Source of the DNA: an uncultured Verrucomicrobiota bacterium
GTDB lineage: Bacteria > Verrucomicrobiota > Kiritimatiellia > CAIVKH01
DNA: 8,996 nt
Assembly (NCBI GenBank): GCA_937894535.1
Contig: CALBHI010000372.1
Span: 1-8,996 of the forward strand
Direction of reading: 5' to 3'
Positions within the stretch are counted from its first letter, which is position 1; every line of letters begins with the position of its first letter. Below the pieces are notes generated by a model. That model saw only the letters and a program-made list of their open reading frames with translations, was not told where the DNA came from and made no database searches. The translations under genes and the position numbers were made by a program. This document shows positions 1 to 8,300 of the stretch, one piece after another.

Positions 1-44
1 GCCTTTTCCGCAACCGTTTCCTGATCAACGAGGCCACTGTATGA
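1..44 (+). CDS. C-terminal end of an upstream gene (partial, product unknown)
   Basis: Reading from base 3, the frame is open and ends in TGA at 42-44, giving a tail of 13 residues, LFRNRFLINEATV. The stop overlaps the ATG of the next gene as ATGA, the usual arrangement of translationally coupled genes in an operon. The other two frames support a coding end less well: one stops at 22-24, and the other is simply the hydrolase frame extended upstream. The fragment is far too short to identify a family. The overlap suggests co-transcription with the SGNH hydrolase, so the upstream product may act in the same pathway. Confidence 0.45.
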   Translation, partial: LFRNRFLINEATV

Positions 45-667
45 CCCTTCTTGCCCCCGGCTCCCGCATCCTGTTCCAAGGCGACAGCATCACCGACGCC
101 GGCCGTGACCGCCAGGATCCGGCAAGCCTTGGCCGCGGTTACGTGATCATGGCGGCCGGTCAACTGGCGTTGCAACGGCCCGACCTCAACCTGACCTTCA
201 TCAACCGGGGCATCTCCGGTCACCGCAGCGGCGACCTCGTTGCCCGCTGGTCCGAGGATGCCATCGACCTCCGGCCCGATGTGGTCTCGCTGCTGATCGG
301 GGTCAACGACACCTGGCGGCGGTTCGACCGCAACGATCCAACTCCGGTGGAGCAGTACATCGATCATCTGCGAACCTTGCTGCAACGGTTGCGCGATGAA
401 ACCTCCGCCCGGGTGGTTGTGCTGGAGCCGTTCCTGTTGCCGTGCGGCCATGTAACCCCGGCATGGCGGGACGACCTGGATCCGAAACGCGCCGCCGCCC
501 GCGCTCTGGCCACCGAATACCGGGCTGCGTTCATCCCGTTGGATGACCTCTTCCGCGAGCGACTTCGCGATGCACCCGCCGCCTATTGGGCTGGCGATGG
601 CGTTCACCCGACCCCGGCCGGCCATGCGCTGATCGCCACCGCCCTGGTGCACCATTTCGCCCCTTAG
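41..667 (+). CDS. SGNH/GDSL-family hydrolase (probable carbohydrate or acyl esterase)
   Basis: This 208-residue protein is a single-domain SGNH hydrolase, a family that cleaves acyl or acetyl esters with a serine nucleophile. All four family blocks are visible: block I FQGDSITDAG with nucleophile Ser16; block II NRGISG with oxyanion Gly57; block III IGVND with oxyanion Asn89; and block V DGVHP with Asp186 and His189, completing the Ser-Asp-His triad. The length is normal for the compact bacterial type (about 200-230 residues). There is no signal peptide, so it is predicted to be cytoplasmic. The start is supported by GAGG at 30-33, seven bases before the ATG, and by the ATGA overlap with the preceding gene. 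Close relatives of the 'FQGDSITDAGR' type often sit in polysaccharide-use loci and are thought to deacetylate sugars; that substrate is inference. A lysophospholipase-like activity cannot be excluded from sequence. Confidence 0.93.
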   Translation: MTLLAPGSRILFQGDSITDAGRDRQDPASLGRGYVIMAAGQLALQRPDLNLTFINRGISGHRSGDLVARWSEDAIDLRPDVVSLLIGVNDTWRRFDRNDPTPVEQYIDHLRTLLQRLRDETSARVVVLEPFLLPCGHVTPAWRDDLDPKRAAARALATEYRAAFIPLDDLFRERLRDAPAAYWAGDGVHPTPAGHALIATALVHHFAP

Positions 668-728
668 CTCGCGGCCGTTCCAGCGCAGGTCGCCGCATGA
701 ATACCCGGCAGGCGTTACCGCGCCGCGC

Positions 729-2552
729 TCATACCCGAAGCTGCTGCCCTTGCACCATGTCGTGGAAGCGTCCGGGCGTCGCGACCAGGTCTGCATAGGT
801 GCCGTCCTGGATGATCCGTCCCTGGTCCATCACGAGGATGCGGTCGCAGGTCTTGACCGTGGCGAGGCGGTGGGCGATGAAGATCGCCGTGCGTCCGGCG
901 CACTCCGCTTCGAGACTGGCCTGAATCAGCCGTTCGCTGGTCGTGTCCAGGGCGCTGGTCGCCTCGTCGAAGACCAGGATGCCGGGCGAGGCCAGCAGCA
1001 CCCGTGCGATGGCGAGGCGTTGCCGTTGACCGCCGCTTAACGTCGATCCGCCTTCGCCCACGACCTCGTCGAGTCCGCAGGGAAGCCGCGCGATGAATTC
1101 CCAGGCGTGGGCGCGCTCGCAGGCACGGCGGAGCTCGGCATCGGAAGCCTCCGGTTTCGCCACGCGGATGTTGTCGCGGAGGGAGGTGCGGAAGATGAAG
1201 GGATCCTGCGGCACGATGCCGATGTGTCGCCGGAGATCGCTGCCGCGACAGCGGCGCAGATCGGTCCCGCCAATCTCCACCGTCCCTTGCTGCGGGTCGT
1301 ACAAGCGCATCAGCAATTGCACCACGGTGCTCTTGCCTGCGCCCGACGAACCCACCAGCGCGATGCGCTGGCCTTGCGGGATGGTTAACGACAGCGCCTG
1401 GATCACCGGTTCGCGTGCGGGATCGTAGGCGAACACCACGTCACGGAAAACAAGGTCGCCTCCGGCCGGGACGTCCATGGCCTCGCCCGGTCCGGGATCC
1501 GGCGTGGAATTCGCCGTCTTCAACACCCGGCCGATCCGCTCGAGCGAAGCCTGCGCCCCACCCAGCAGCGCCACCGATGTGAACAGCGCGGAGAATTGCG
1601 CCATCACCGCACCGAAGGCGGTCAGGTAGGCGGCAATCACCCCTTCATCGGCATGCCCGGTCAGGTACCGCCAGCCGGCCGCGGCGATCAGCACGGCATA
1701 CCCGATGTAGGTCGATGCCTCGTGTTTCATGTGGTGGACGTGCGATTGGATGTCGCGGTGGTAACTCTGCCGCCCCATCTTCATCGCCTCGCGCTCAAAC
1801 TCCGCGGATACCGTATCCTCCATCGCGTAGAGTTTCACCGCGTGCGATCCGCGCAGGAGGTCCGCCGCGTGACCGGCCACATCGCCCTCCACGGCCTGGT
1901 AATCCATGCTCAGCGCCCGGATCTTGCGGCGGGCGTGCTGCATGATCCCCACATTGACCAGCGCAGTTACCAGCAACACGCCGGTCAACACCGGATCCCA
2001 CATGCCGAGCAGCGCCACCGTCGAAACGAGCGTGAACACGGCGCCGGGCACGAACATCGAGGCGTGCTGGTAGAACTGCATCATCGTGGCCAGCGGGGAG
2101 CCGAACAGGTAGTTGAACAATTCGCCCGATGGATGCCGCCCATGGAAACGCAGGCACTGGTGGTTCACGTGGCGGAAGAACGTCGCACGCAACGTAAACA
2201 CCACCCGCTCCCGCACATGGGTGAACAGGCGGTATCCGGCATGCCACATCAGCATCCGCCCGAATACGGTCACCAGCAGGAACGCGACCGAAAGCAGGGC
2301 CAGCCGCCTCAGTTTTTCTTCAACATCGAGATCAGCCGGCTTGAGGATGTCGCTGATCAGCCACTTCGGCATCAGGTTCTGCGCCGACACCGCCAGGCCG
2401 TGCAGCGCATTCAACGCGACGGCCAGCAGGAAGAGCGGCCACCACGGCGCGAACAGGGGACGCAGCAGCGCGCCAGCGCCCGGATGGCCGGTGCGGGCCA
2501 GGACGGCTTCCAGGCCGGCCTCGGCGGCACGGATTCGAGGATGATCATGCAT
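729..2552 (-). CDS. ABC exporter, fused membrane and ATPase domains (ABCB/MsbA type)
   Basis: This is a complete 607-residue half-transporter that should act as a dimer in the inner membrane and export a substrate using ATP. The N-terminal type-1 exporter membrane domain spans about residues 35-335, with hydrophobic helices near 38-58, 86-103, 165-185, 187-205, 281-296 and 303-333. The nucleotide-binding domain covers about 366-600. It has an A-loop Tyr376, Walker A GSSGAGKST at 401-409, Q-loop Gln449, signature LSGGQ at 505-509, Walker B ILVFDE at 525-530 with catalytic Glu530, D-loop SALD, and H-loop His561, so it should be active. A His cluster (H265, H271, H273, H274, H277) lies just before the fifth helix. 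The substrate cannot be told; lipid, peptide and drug exporters share this form. It converges on the SGNH gene with a 61-bp gap and no clear terminator there. The ATG lacks a strong ribosome binding site, so the start is moderately sure. Confidence 0.93.
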   Translation of the reverse strand: MHDHPRIRAAEAGLEAVLARTGHPGAGALLRPLFAPWWPLFLLAVALNALHGLAVSAQNLMPKWLISDILKPADLDVEEKLRRLALLSVAFLLVTVFGRMLMWHAGYRLFTHVRERVVFTLRATFFRHVNHQCLRFHGRHPSGELFNYLFGSPLATMMQFYQHASMFVPGAVFTLVSTVALLGMWDPVLTGVLLVTALVNVGIMQHARRKIRALSMDYQAVEGDVAGHAADLLRGSHAVKLYAMEDTVSAEFEREAMKMGRQSYHRDIQSHVHHMKHEASTYIGYAVLIAAAGWRYLTGHADEGVIAAYLTAFGAVMAQFSALFTSVALLGGAQASLERIGRVLKTANSTPDPGPGEAMDVPAGGDLVFRDVVFAYDPAREPVIQALSLTIPQGQRIALVGSSGAGKSTVVQLLMRLYDPQQGTVEIGGTDLRRCRGSDLRRHIGIVPQDPFIFRTSLRDNIRVAKPEASDAELRRACERAHAWEFIARLPCGLDEVVGEGGSTLSGGQRQRLAIARVLLASPGILVFDEATSALDTTSERLIQASLEAECAGRTAIFIAHRLATVKTCDRILVMDQGRIIQDGTYADLVATPGRFHDMVQGQQLRV

Positions 2553-2799
2553 GGGCGTGATCCGAACCTACCTGATTCCGGCGGCGCAACAACCGGCGAA
2601 GGCCACGTTATCCGTGCTTTCCGGTATGTTTTGGTGCGGGGCCACGGTGCACGGAAGCATCCTGATAATGGACGAAAAAGCGCATGATCGTGCACATCCC
2701 CGCTGGCCTTCTCCGGGCGGCTGGCGTATCAACAGAAGTCAGATGGGTCTGAAGCCGCGGGGGTTCGCGGTTCGCCATCCGCGGACAGGAGAACGATCG
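2553..2799. promoter_or_regulatory. Divergent intergenic region between exporter and GxGYxYP-like gene
   Basis: This 247-bp spacer must hold start signals for both flanking, divergently oriented genes. On the + strand there is a -10-like GATAAT at 2664-2669 but no convincing -35 at 16-18 bp, so it is only a weak promoter candidate for the downstream gene. Two identical palindromic hexamers GTGCAC lie at 2647-2652 and 2690-2695, one on each side of that -10. Their centres are 43 bp apart, about four helical turns, which could mark a paired repressor site. On the - strand TTGTTG and TAGGTT spaced by 16 bp lie close to the exporter start, again weak. An in-frame ATG at 2743 and an open frame reaching back to 2551 are present but lack ribosome binding sites, so I treat this region as non-coding. 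Confidence 0.4.
2787..2791 (+). promoter_or_regulatory. Ribosome binding site that selects the GTG start at 2800
   Basis: AGGAG at 2787-2791 lies 8 bases before GTG 2800, an ideal distance, but 14 bases before the in-frame ATG at 2806. It therefore favours GTG as the start. No comparable site precedes the upstream in-frame ATGs at 2743 or 2551. Confidence 0.65.
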
Positions 2800-5163
2800 G
2801 TGGCAATGGATCTGATAGCGTCGCCCAAGCCGGCGGCGGGGGTGGGGCAGCAGGCGCTGGTCCTCGATGTCGAGTCGTATTCCGATGCGGTCCTGGTGAG
2901 TGCGGTCTGTCTGCAAGGGCTGGCCAACCGCACCACGCCCCGGGTATTCCTGACCTTGCGTCGCCGCCAGTGCCATTCCTCCTTTGAGGCCAACCCGCTC
3001 AGCGCCGATGGCGCAGCGCGGCTGGCTGCCGACACGCTGGCGCGCTACCGTTCGGCGCCGGAGTTTTGGCAGGACTACTATGCGCAATCCCGCGGCTGCC
3101 GGTTCGATCTACTCACCGACCCGCTGGCCTTGCTCGATGCCCTGGGCGACCAGGTGCGCGGCGTGGTGCGCTTCCGCTTGTCCAACCGGTGCGAACTCGC
3201 GCTCGCCGTCACCCTCGCCGGCGTCGAGGATGCCGTGGCCGTTCCGGACGAGTCCCCCATGCTCGACGCCTTTCTCGCGCGGCTGCCCGTGGTGGCGGAT
3301 GTGCGCGATCGGTTCGCCTCGCGGCTCGAGGCTTCCACCTGGGCGTTCGAGCACCTGATGCCCCGCTGTTCGCGGACCGCGGTGTTTTCACAAAATGATA
3401 CCAACGACCAGAAGGATCCTGACATTTTCTCCCTCGACCTTGCCGTCGCCGGCCGCATGTTCGTGTTCAACCTCGACTTCTGGGAGGCCCGCGCACCGGC
3501 GCATTTCGCCCTCATCCGTCGCATCCTCGGTGCCCTCGAGCCGATGAGCCCGATGTATGGATGGGGCACCAGCGAGGCGGCCATGATGGTCGCGATGGGG
3601 CCTTCGGGAACCTTCCTGATCTGCACCGGTTGCCCCAACCTGTCCTTCCACGAGAAGATCAGCGCCACCGCCTGGCCCCTGCGCACCCGTCGCCGCTTCG
3701 ATCCCGCCTCGGTCACGCTGCAACGCCGCGCGTACGTCACGTTCATGGTGAACGAGGGCGATACCCTGAAGTGGATGGGCTCGGTCATGGGTGCCGGACG
3801 CTGGTTGGAACCTGGCCGCGGGAATATGCCGGTGAACTGGGGCATCTCTCCCTTCATCAATGAACGGTATCCCGGCTTGATGGAGTATTTCTACCGCACC
3901 AGCACCGAGCTGGATGTGTTTGTCTCCTCGATTTCCGGCTACGGCTATTACGGGCTCAAGCATTCCGCCAAGGCCATGGCGCTGGCCGACCGCGAGGCCG
4001 CCTTGCTCGCCGACAGCGATGTGCGCGTGGGCAGTATCTACGCCGTACACGGCATGCTGGACGCGACCAACGGCGTGCTGGACCCGGAAACCGAAGCCTG
4101 GCTGATCCGCCGCGGTGCCGAGGGCTATGTCTTCGAGGCGGCTCAGCAGCCGGGCCTGTGGATGACCCGGACCGGTCAGCCGGTCATCGGAGCCGACTGG
4201 TCGCTGTTCTACTGGAAGTACCGCATCCCCGGGGAAGGTGCCGCCCAACTCAAGGCCGTCGCCGCCCGGATCGAAGCGTTGGCCGTGCAACAGGGATTCC
4301 CCGCCTTCATCCCGGTGTACGGAGGTTCTCCTGCCGACTTTGCCCAGATTGCCGCCCACCTTGATCCCGCGCAGTTCACCGTGGTGGGACTTGATGAGAT
4401 GGTCGCCTTGGCCCGACGAGCCTATCCGCTGCAGGTCCCCGCGGTTCCGCCACCCGCCCCGTCTATCCCGCGTACGTTTCGCGGCACCCACCTCGTTGCA
4501 CCGAAAGGTCCGCCGGAACGTTCCGATTCCATCGCGATCGACCTCGCGGCGTTCGGGGTGGGGCGCATGCGTGCCCGGATCGCCTTCGGCTGGGACGCCC
4601 AGCACCTGCGCCTGCTGGTGGAGGAACTGGCCGGTCCCGCCAAGGCCTGCGAAGCGCACAGCCACGCCGGGTACACCGCCGGGGAATTCGACCTCGCCGA
4701 TGGTGTGGGCCTCTGGTTTGATTTCAACGGTGATGGCACCCTCGAACGGGGCGACTTCACTTTGTGGCTCGGTTTCAGTTCGCAAACCACCGATGCCCTC
4801 TGGGCCTGCATGATCAATGATCGGGTGTTGAGCAGCTCGTTTCCCCGCGTATCCACATTAGCCTCCAGCCGTCACGGATTACGCCGCATCGAGGCCTCGG
4901 TCCCGTGGCGTGAACTCCAGGCCTGGCTAGAACCCGTGCACCAGCCGCTGCGCGGCCTGTTGCCCTCCGTCGCTCCCGGATTCAGTTTCGGTTGCCAACC
5001 GATGCTGATCGAGGGCTGGGCTGGCCGTGCCTTCCTCAGCGGCCGGTCAAACCGGCGCCAAAACGCCACCGCGGCGGTGCTGTCGGATGACCGGGCCGCC
5101 CGCACCCTCCCGATGCCTGATGGCTTCGATGCCGACTCCCTGCGCATCACCCTTGCGGGCTGA
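2800..5163 (+). CDS. GxGYxYP-like putative glycoside hydrolase with C-terminal CBM9/DOMON-like domain
   Basis: From GTG 2800 the product has 787 residues. The N-terminal part resembles the GxGYxYP family, whose members are putative glycoside hydrolases: an early LQGLANR at 38-44 followed by a strand 'TPRVFLT', a VNEGDTLKW block at 317-325 in the place of the family's usual Asp-Gly-Asp motif, then NWGISP at 346-351 and GYGYYG at 380-385. The name motif is degenerate, with Gly and Leu where the second Tyr and Pro are expected. After a Pro-rich linker (about 548-557) comes a beta-rich domain (about 563-787) resembling CBM9/DOMON-type sugar-binding modules. It contains DFNGDGTLERGD at 641-652, which fits a calcium-binding EF-hand-like loop. 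No signal peptide is seen with any plausible start, which is odd for this family and suggests a cytoplasmic or non-classically placed protein. Enzyme activity in this family is, to my knowledge, not well established; substrate unknown. Family assignment is from remembered motifs. Confidence 0.75.
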   Translation: MAMDLIASPKPAAGVGQQALVLDVESYSDAVLVSAVCLQGLANRTTPRVFLTLRRRQCHSSFEANPLSADGAARLAADTLARYRSAPEFWQDYYAQSRGCRFDLLTDPLALLDALGDQVRGVVRFRLSNRCELALAVTLAGVEDAVAVPDESPMLDAFLARLPVVADVRDRFASRLEASTWAFEHLMPRCSRTAVFSQNDTNDQKDPDIFSLDLAVAGRMFVFNLDFWEARAPAHFALIRRILGALEPMSPMYGWGTSEAAMMVAMGPSGTFLICTGCPNLSFHEKISATAWPLRTRRRFDPASVTLQRRAYVTFMVNEGDTLKWMGSVMGAGRWLEPGRGNMPVNWGISPFINERYPGLMEYFYRTSTELDVFVSSISGYGYYGLKHSAKAMALADREAALLADSDVRVGSIYAVHGMLDATNGVLDPETEAWLIRRGAEGYVFEAAQQPGLWMTRTGQPVIGADWSLFYWKYRIPGEGAAQLKAVAARIEALAVQQGFPAFIPVYGGSPADFAQIAAHLDPAQFTVVGLDEMVALARRAYPLQVPAVPPPAPSIPRTFRGTHLVAPKGPPERSDSIAIDLAAFGVGRMRARIAFGWDAQHLRLLVEELAGPAKACEAHSHAGYTAGEFDLADGVGLWFDFNGDGTLERGDFTLWLGFSSQTTDALWACMINDRVLSSSFPRVSTLASSRHGLRRIEASVPWRELQAWLEPVHQPLRGLLPSVAPGFSFGCQPMLIEGWAGRAFLSGRSNRRQNATAAVLSDDRAARTLPMPDGFDADSLRITLAG

Positions 5164-5171
5164 CCGCAGGG
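5150..5171 (+). terminator. Hairpin over the stop codon of the GxGYxYP-like gene
   Basis: CCCTTGCGG (5150-5158) can pair with CCGCAGGG (5164-5171) around a five-base loop that includes the TGA stop, with one bulged T. No T-run follows, so it is not a classical intrinsic terminator. It may slow ribosomes or protect the mRNA end, or be chance in GC-rich DNA. Confidence 0.3.
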
Positions 5172-5317
5172 ATGACGCTAAACTGCATAGGACGTGAACG
5201 AAAAGGTTGCGTGATTCCCTGATTGTTTGGTGGGCGTTTGTGTACCATGAGTTGGTAGGGCGGCTGCCATCTGGATGGTGGAGGATTTTGGTGTAGGTCT
5301 GGTCGTGTGGCAGCAGC

Positions 5318-5324
5318 AGGAAGG
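5318..5324 (+). promoter_or_regulatory. Ribosome binding site deciding the start of the surface protein
   Basis: AGGAAGG at 5318-5324 lies 10 bases before ATG 5335 and 13 before ATG 5338. The in-frame ATG at 5275 would add 20 residues ahead of the signal peptide with a poorer site, so 5335 is preferred. In the rest of the 5164-5334 spacer I see no convincing -35/-10 pair; TACCAT at 5243-5248 is a weak -10 candidate only. Confidence 0.65.
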
Positions 5325-5334
5325 TCGACAGATT

Positions 5335-8300
5335 ATGATGCAGGTTACTTCATGTCGCTTCGTTCTTCATCGCGCCATGGTGGCGTTCTCGCTGTGGATT
5401 GCGTCCGTGGTGGTATCCTCTGCGGCATCGCTGGTCTGGACCGGTGGCGTGGCCGGGGTATGGCAGAACGGTGCGGCGGGTTGGTTGAACGGGGGAAGCC
5501 CGGCCAACTGGAACAACGCCACGCCGGATGCTGCCGTGTTTGGCGGGTTGGGTGTCGGCACCGTAACCGTGGAAGCCGGCGGTGTGACTGCCGGTACCAT
5601 CGCCACGACCCAGGGTATCTACACCGTCGCCGGTTCGGGTGTGCTTACCCTTTCAGAGGGTACCTGGTTGGTTGGTCCCGCCGTGACCACCACGGTCAGC
5701 GCCGCCCTGGGCGGTTTCGCCGGGCTCACCAAAACCGGCGCGGGTGATTTGTCCTTTTCCGACACCAACAAGAACTACACCGGGTTGACGACGATCAGCG
5801 GCGGCGTGATCCGTATCACCGCAACCGGTTCCGGCAGCCTCGGCACCACCGCCACCAACGGCGTTTCCCTGAACGGTGGTGCCCTGCACGCGCTCTTCTC
5901 CGCCAATGTGAATGTCAGCAACTTTGTTGCGGTAGGGGCCGCGGGCGGTGAGCTCCGCAACCTCGGCAACGACTCCCAGCGCTGGCAGATGATCGCCAAC
6001 CGCATCACCGGATCCGGACCGCTCACCCTTTCCTTTGGCGGCAACAACACCCGCTTTTCCATGGCCAGTTCGCAGACCGGCTTTACCGGCCGGTGGATCG
6101 TCAACAGCGGCGGGAACCAGAACCGCTTCGTGGACCTCAGCAACAGCGGAGCATTTGGCGGAGCAACCGGCGACGATGCCATCACCTTCCAGAACAACGG
6201 CGCTGTCCTGTTCCGCAACAACGTCACCCTGGGCAGTGCCTCCCAGGGCATCACCCTCGGCTCCGGCCAGACCAAGATCGAAGTCGCCGGCACCTCCACC
6301 GGCACCGTCGCCGGCAAGATCAGCGGCCCCGCGACCAACGCCGTGCAGTTCTACCTCGGCAATGCGAACAGCGCGATGGTCCTGTCCAACACCAGCAACA
6401 GCTGGGCCGGCGAAACCACCCTGAATGCCGCCGCCGCTTTCGGCACCCTGCGCCTCGGCGCCGCCGGGGTGATCCCCGACACCGGTGCCGTATTCAATGT
6501 CACCAGCGTGGCCCGCCTCGACCTGAATGGTTTCTCCGAGCGCATCGGCGGGCTTACCGGAGCCGGCCGCATCGACAACATGCTCGACGGCTCCACCGCC
6601 ACCCTGATCGTCGGTGCCAACAACGGCAGCACGAACTTCACCGGCAGCATGACCAATTCCGGGGTCGGGGCCACCTTGAACATTTCCAAGGTCGGCACGG
6701 GCACCTGGACCCTTCAGTCCACGAACCTCTACTACGGCGGCACCCTTTCGGTGAGCGGCGGCGTCGTGGTGGTTACCACGACCACCAACGGGTCCCTCGG
6801 CGCGACCACCACCAACGCCGTCGTCATCAACGGCGCCGGACTCCATGGCAGCTTCTCCAACACCGCGTTCTTCATCAACCCGGTCACCATTGGCCCCGCC
6901 GGCGCCGAACTGCGCAACCTGGGCGACGACTCCCAGCGCTGGCTCCTCTATCCGCCGGTCGGTGGATTCACCGGTTCCGGCATCGTGACCATGTCGTTCG
7001 GCAGTTCCATCACCCGGTTCATCGTCACCAACAACCAGCCCTCGTTCACCGGCAAGTTTGTCATCAACAGTGCCGGCAACGTGGACAAGCTGGTGGATGT
7101 CTATCACGGCGGGGCTTTTGGTGCAGGGACCGGTGACGATGTGCTGACCCTGGTCAGCAACGGGTCGGTGATTCTCCGCCACAATGTCACCCTCGGTGGC
7201 CCCAGCCAAGGCATCACCCTTGGTTCCGGCACCTCCTTTATCGAGGGCGCGGGCAATGCAACCTCGGTCATCGCCGGCAAGCTTTCCGGATCCGTCAGCA
7301 ACGGACTGACCCTCTACCTGGAAAATGCCGGCACCTTGCTGGTCATCAGCAACACCGCCAACGCCTGGCTCGGCTCCACCACCGTCGCCAACACCGGCGT
7401 GCTGCGCATCGGCACCTCCGGGGTGATCCCGAACGCCGGCAACAGCTGGACCCTGCAGCCGAGCGTGATCATCGACCTCAATGGCCAGTCGGAGACGTTC
7501 GGCGGGATCTCCGGCAGCGGCACCATCGACAACCGTCTCGCCAGCTCCTCGGCGATGATTGGTATCGGCGCGAACAACGCCAGCACGACGTTCTCCGGAG
7601 CCTTCTCGAACTCTGCCGCCAGCGCTTCCCTGTCCGTCGCCAAGGTTGGCAGCGGCACGCTGACCCTCAGCAGTTCGGCCCATGCCCACAGCGGCTCGAC
7701 CATCGTCTCCTCCGGTGTGCTGCTGGTGACCGGAACCCTCCCTGCCGCCGGTCTCGCCGAAGTCGCCGCCGGAACCCTCGCCGCCAATGCCTCCATCGGC
7801 CACCTCCGCGTTCGCGGCGGCCGCATCTCCCCCAACAACACCGGCATCGGGAACATCGCCGTGGCCTCGGCCAATTTCACCGGCGGCACCTACCGGGTGG
7901 ACATCAATGCCGCCTCGGGAACTCCCGGCGTCAACTGGGACCTGATCACCGTGGCCGGCGGCACCGGTGCGGTCACCAACGACACCACCGCCACCAATCC
8001 GTTTAAGATCGAACTCGTCCAGAGCAGCACCTCCCTGTCCGGGTTCGATGGACTGAGCCCGCTGAGCTGGATGATCGTCGATGCCGGGAACCAGACCGGG
8101 TTTGCCTCGAACAAGTTCACCGTCGAAACGACGCTGTTCAATCCGCCCCAAAAGAGCTACGGATCCTTCGCCGTGCGTTCCTCCGGCGGCGACCTCTTCC
8201 TTGATTTCAACCCCTACACCAACGAAGTCGACCTCGGCGTTACCCTCACCGCCTCCACCAACTTCGCCCTGTCCGGGAATCCCGTTTCGTACACCATCAC

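Noticed and set aside
668..728. Possible bidirectional terminator between the convergent SGNH and exporter genes
   Set aside because: Only a 5-bp pairing (GCGGC 671-675 with GCCGC 692-696) is visible, with no T-run on either strand; not enough in GC-rich DNA.
1596..2687. A 363-codon + frame opposite the ABC exporter
   Set aside because: The translation is His/Gln/Arg-rich antisense of the exporter, with no motif; the - strand has every ABC transporter motif.
2551..2799. N-terminal extension of the GxGYxYP-like gene to ATG 2551 or 2743
   Set aside because: It would overlap the exporter start, lacks a ribosome binding site, and the extra residues look like translated spacer; AGGAG at 2787-2791 fits GTG 2800.
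3388..4785. A 465-codon open frame on the - strand within the GxGYxYP-like gene
   Set aside because: Composition is rich in His, Gly, Arg and Glu as expected for an antisense shadow, with no family motifs; the + frame carries ordered family motifs.
5275..5334. Start of the surface protein at ATG 5275
   Set aside because: It would place 20 mostly uncharged residues ahead of the signal peptide; AGGAAGG at 5318-5324 fits ATG 5335 well.
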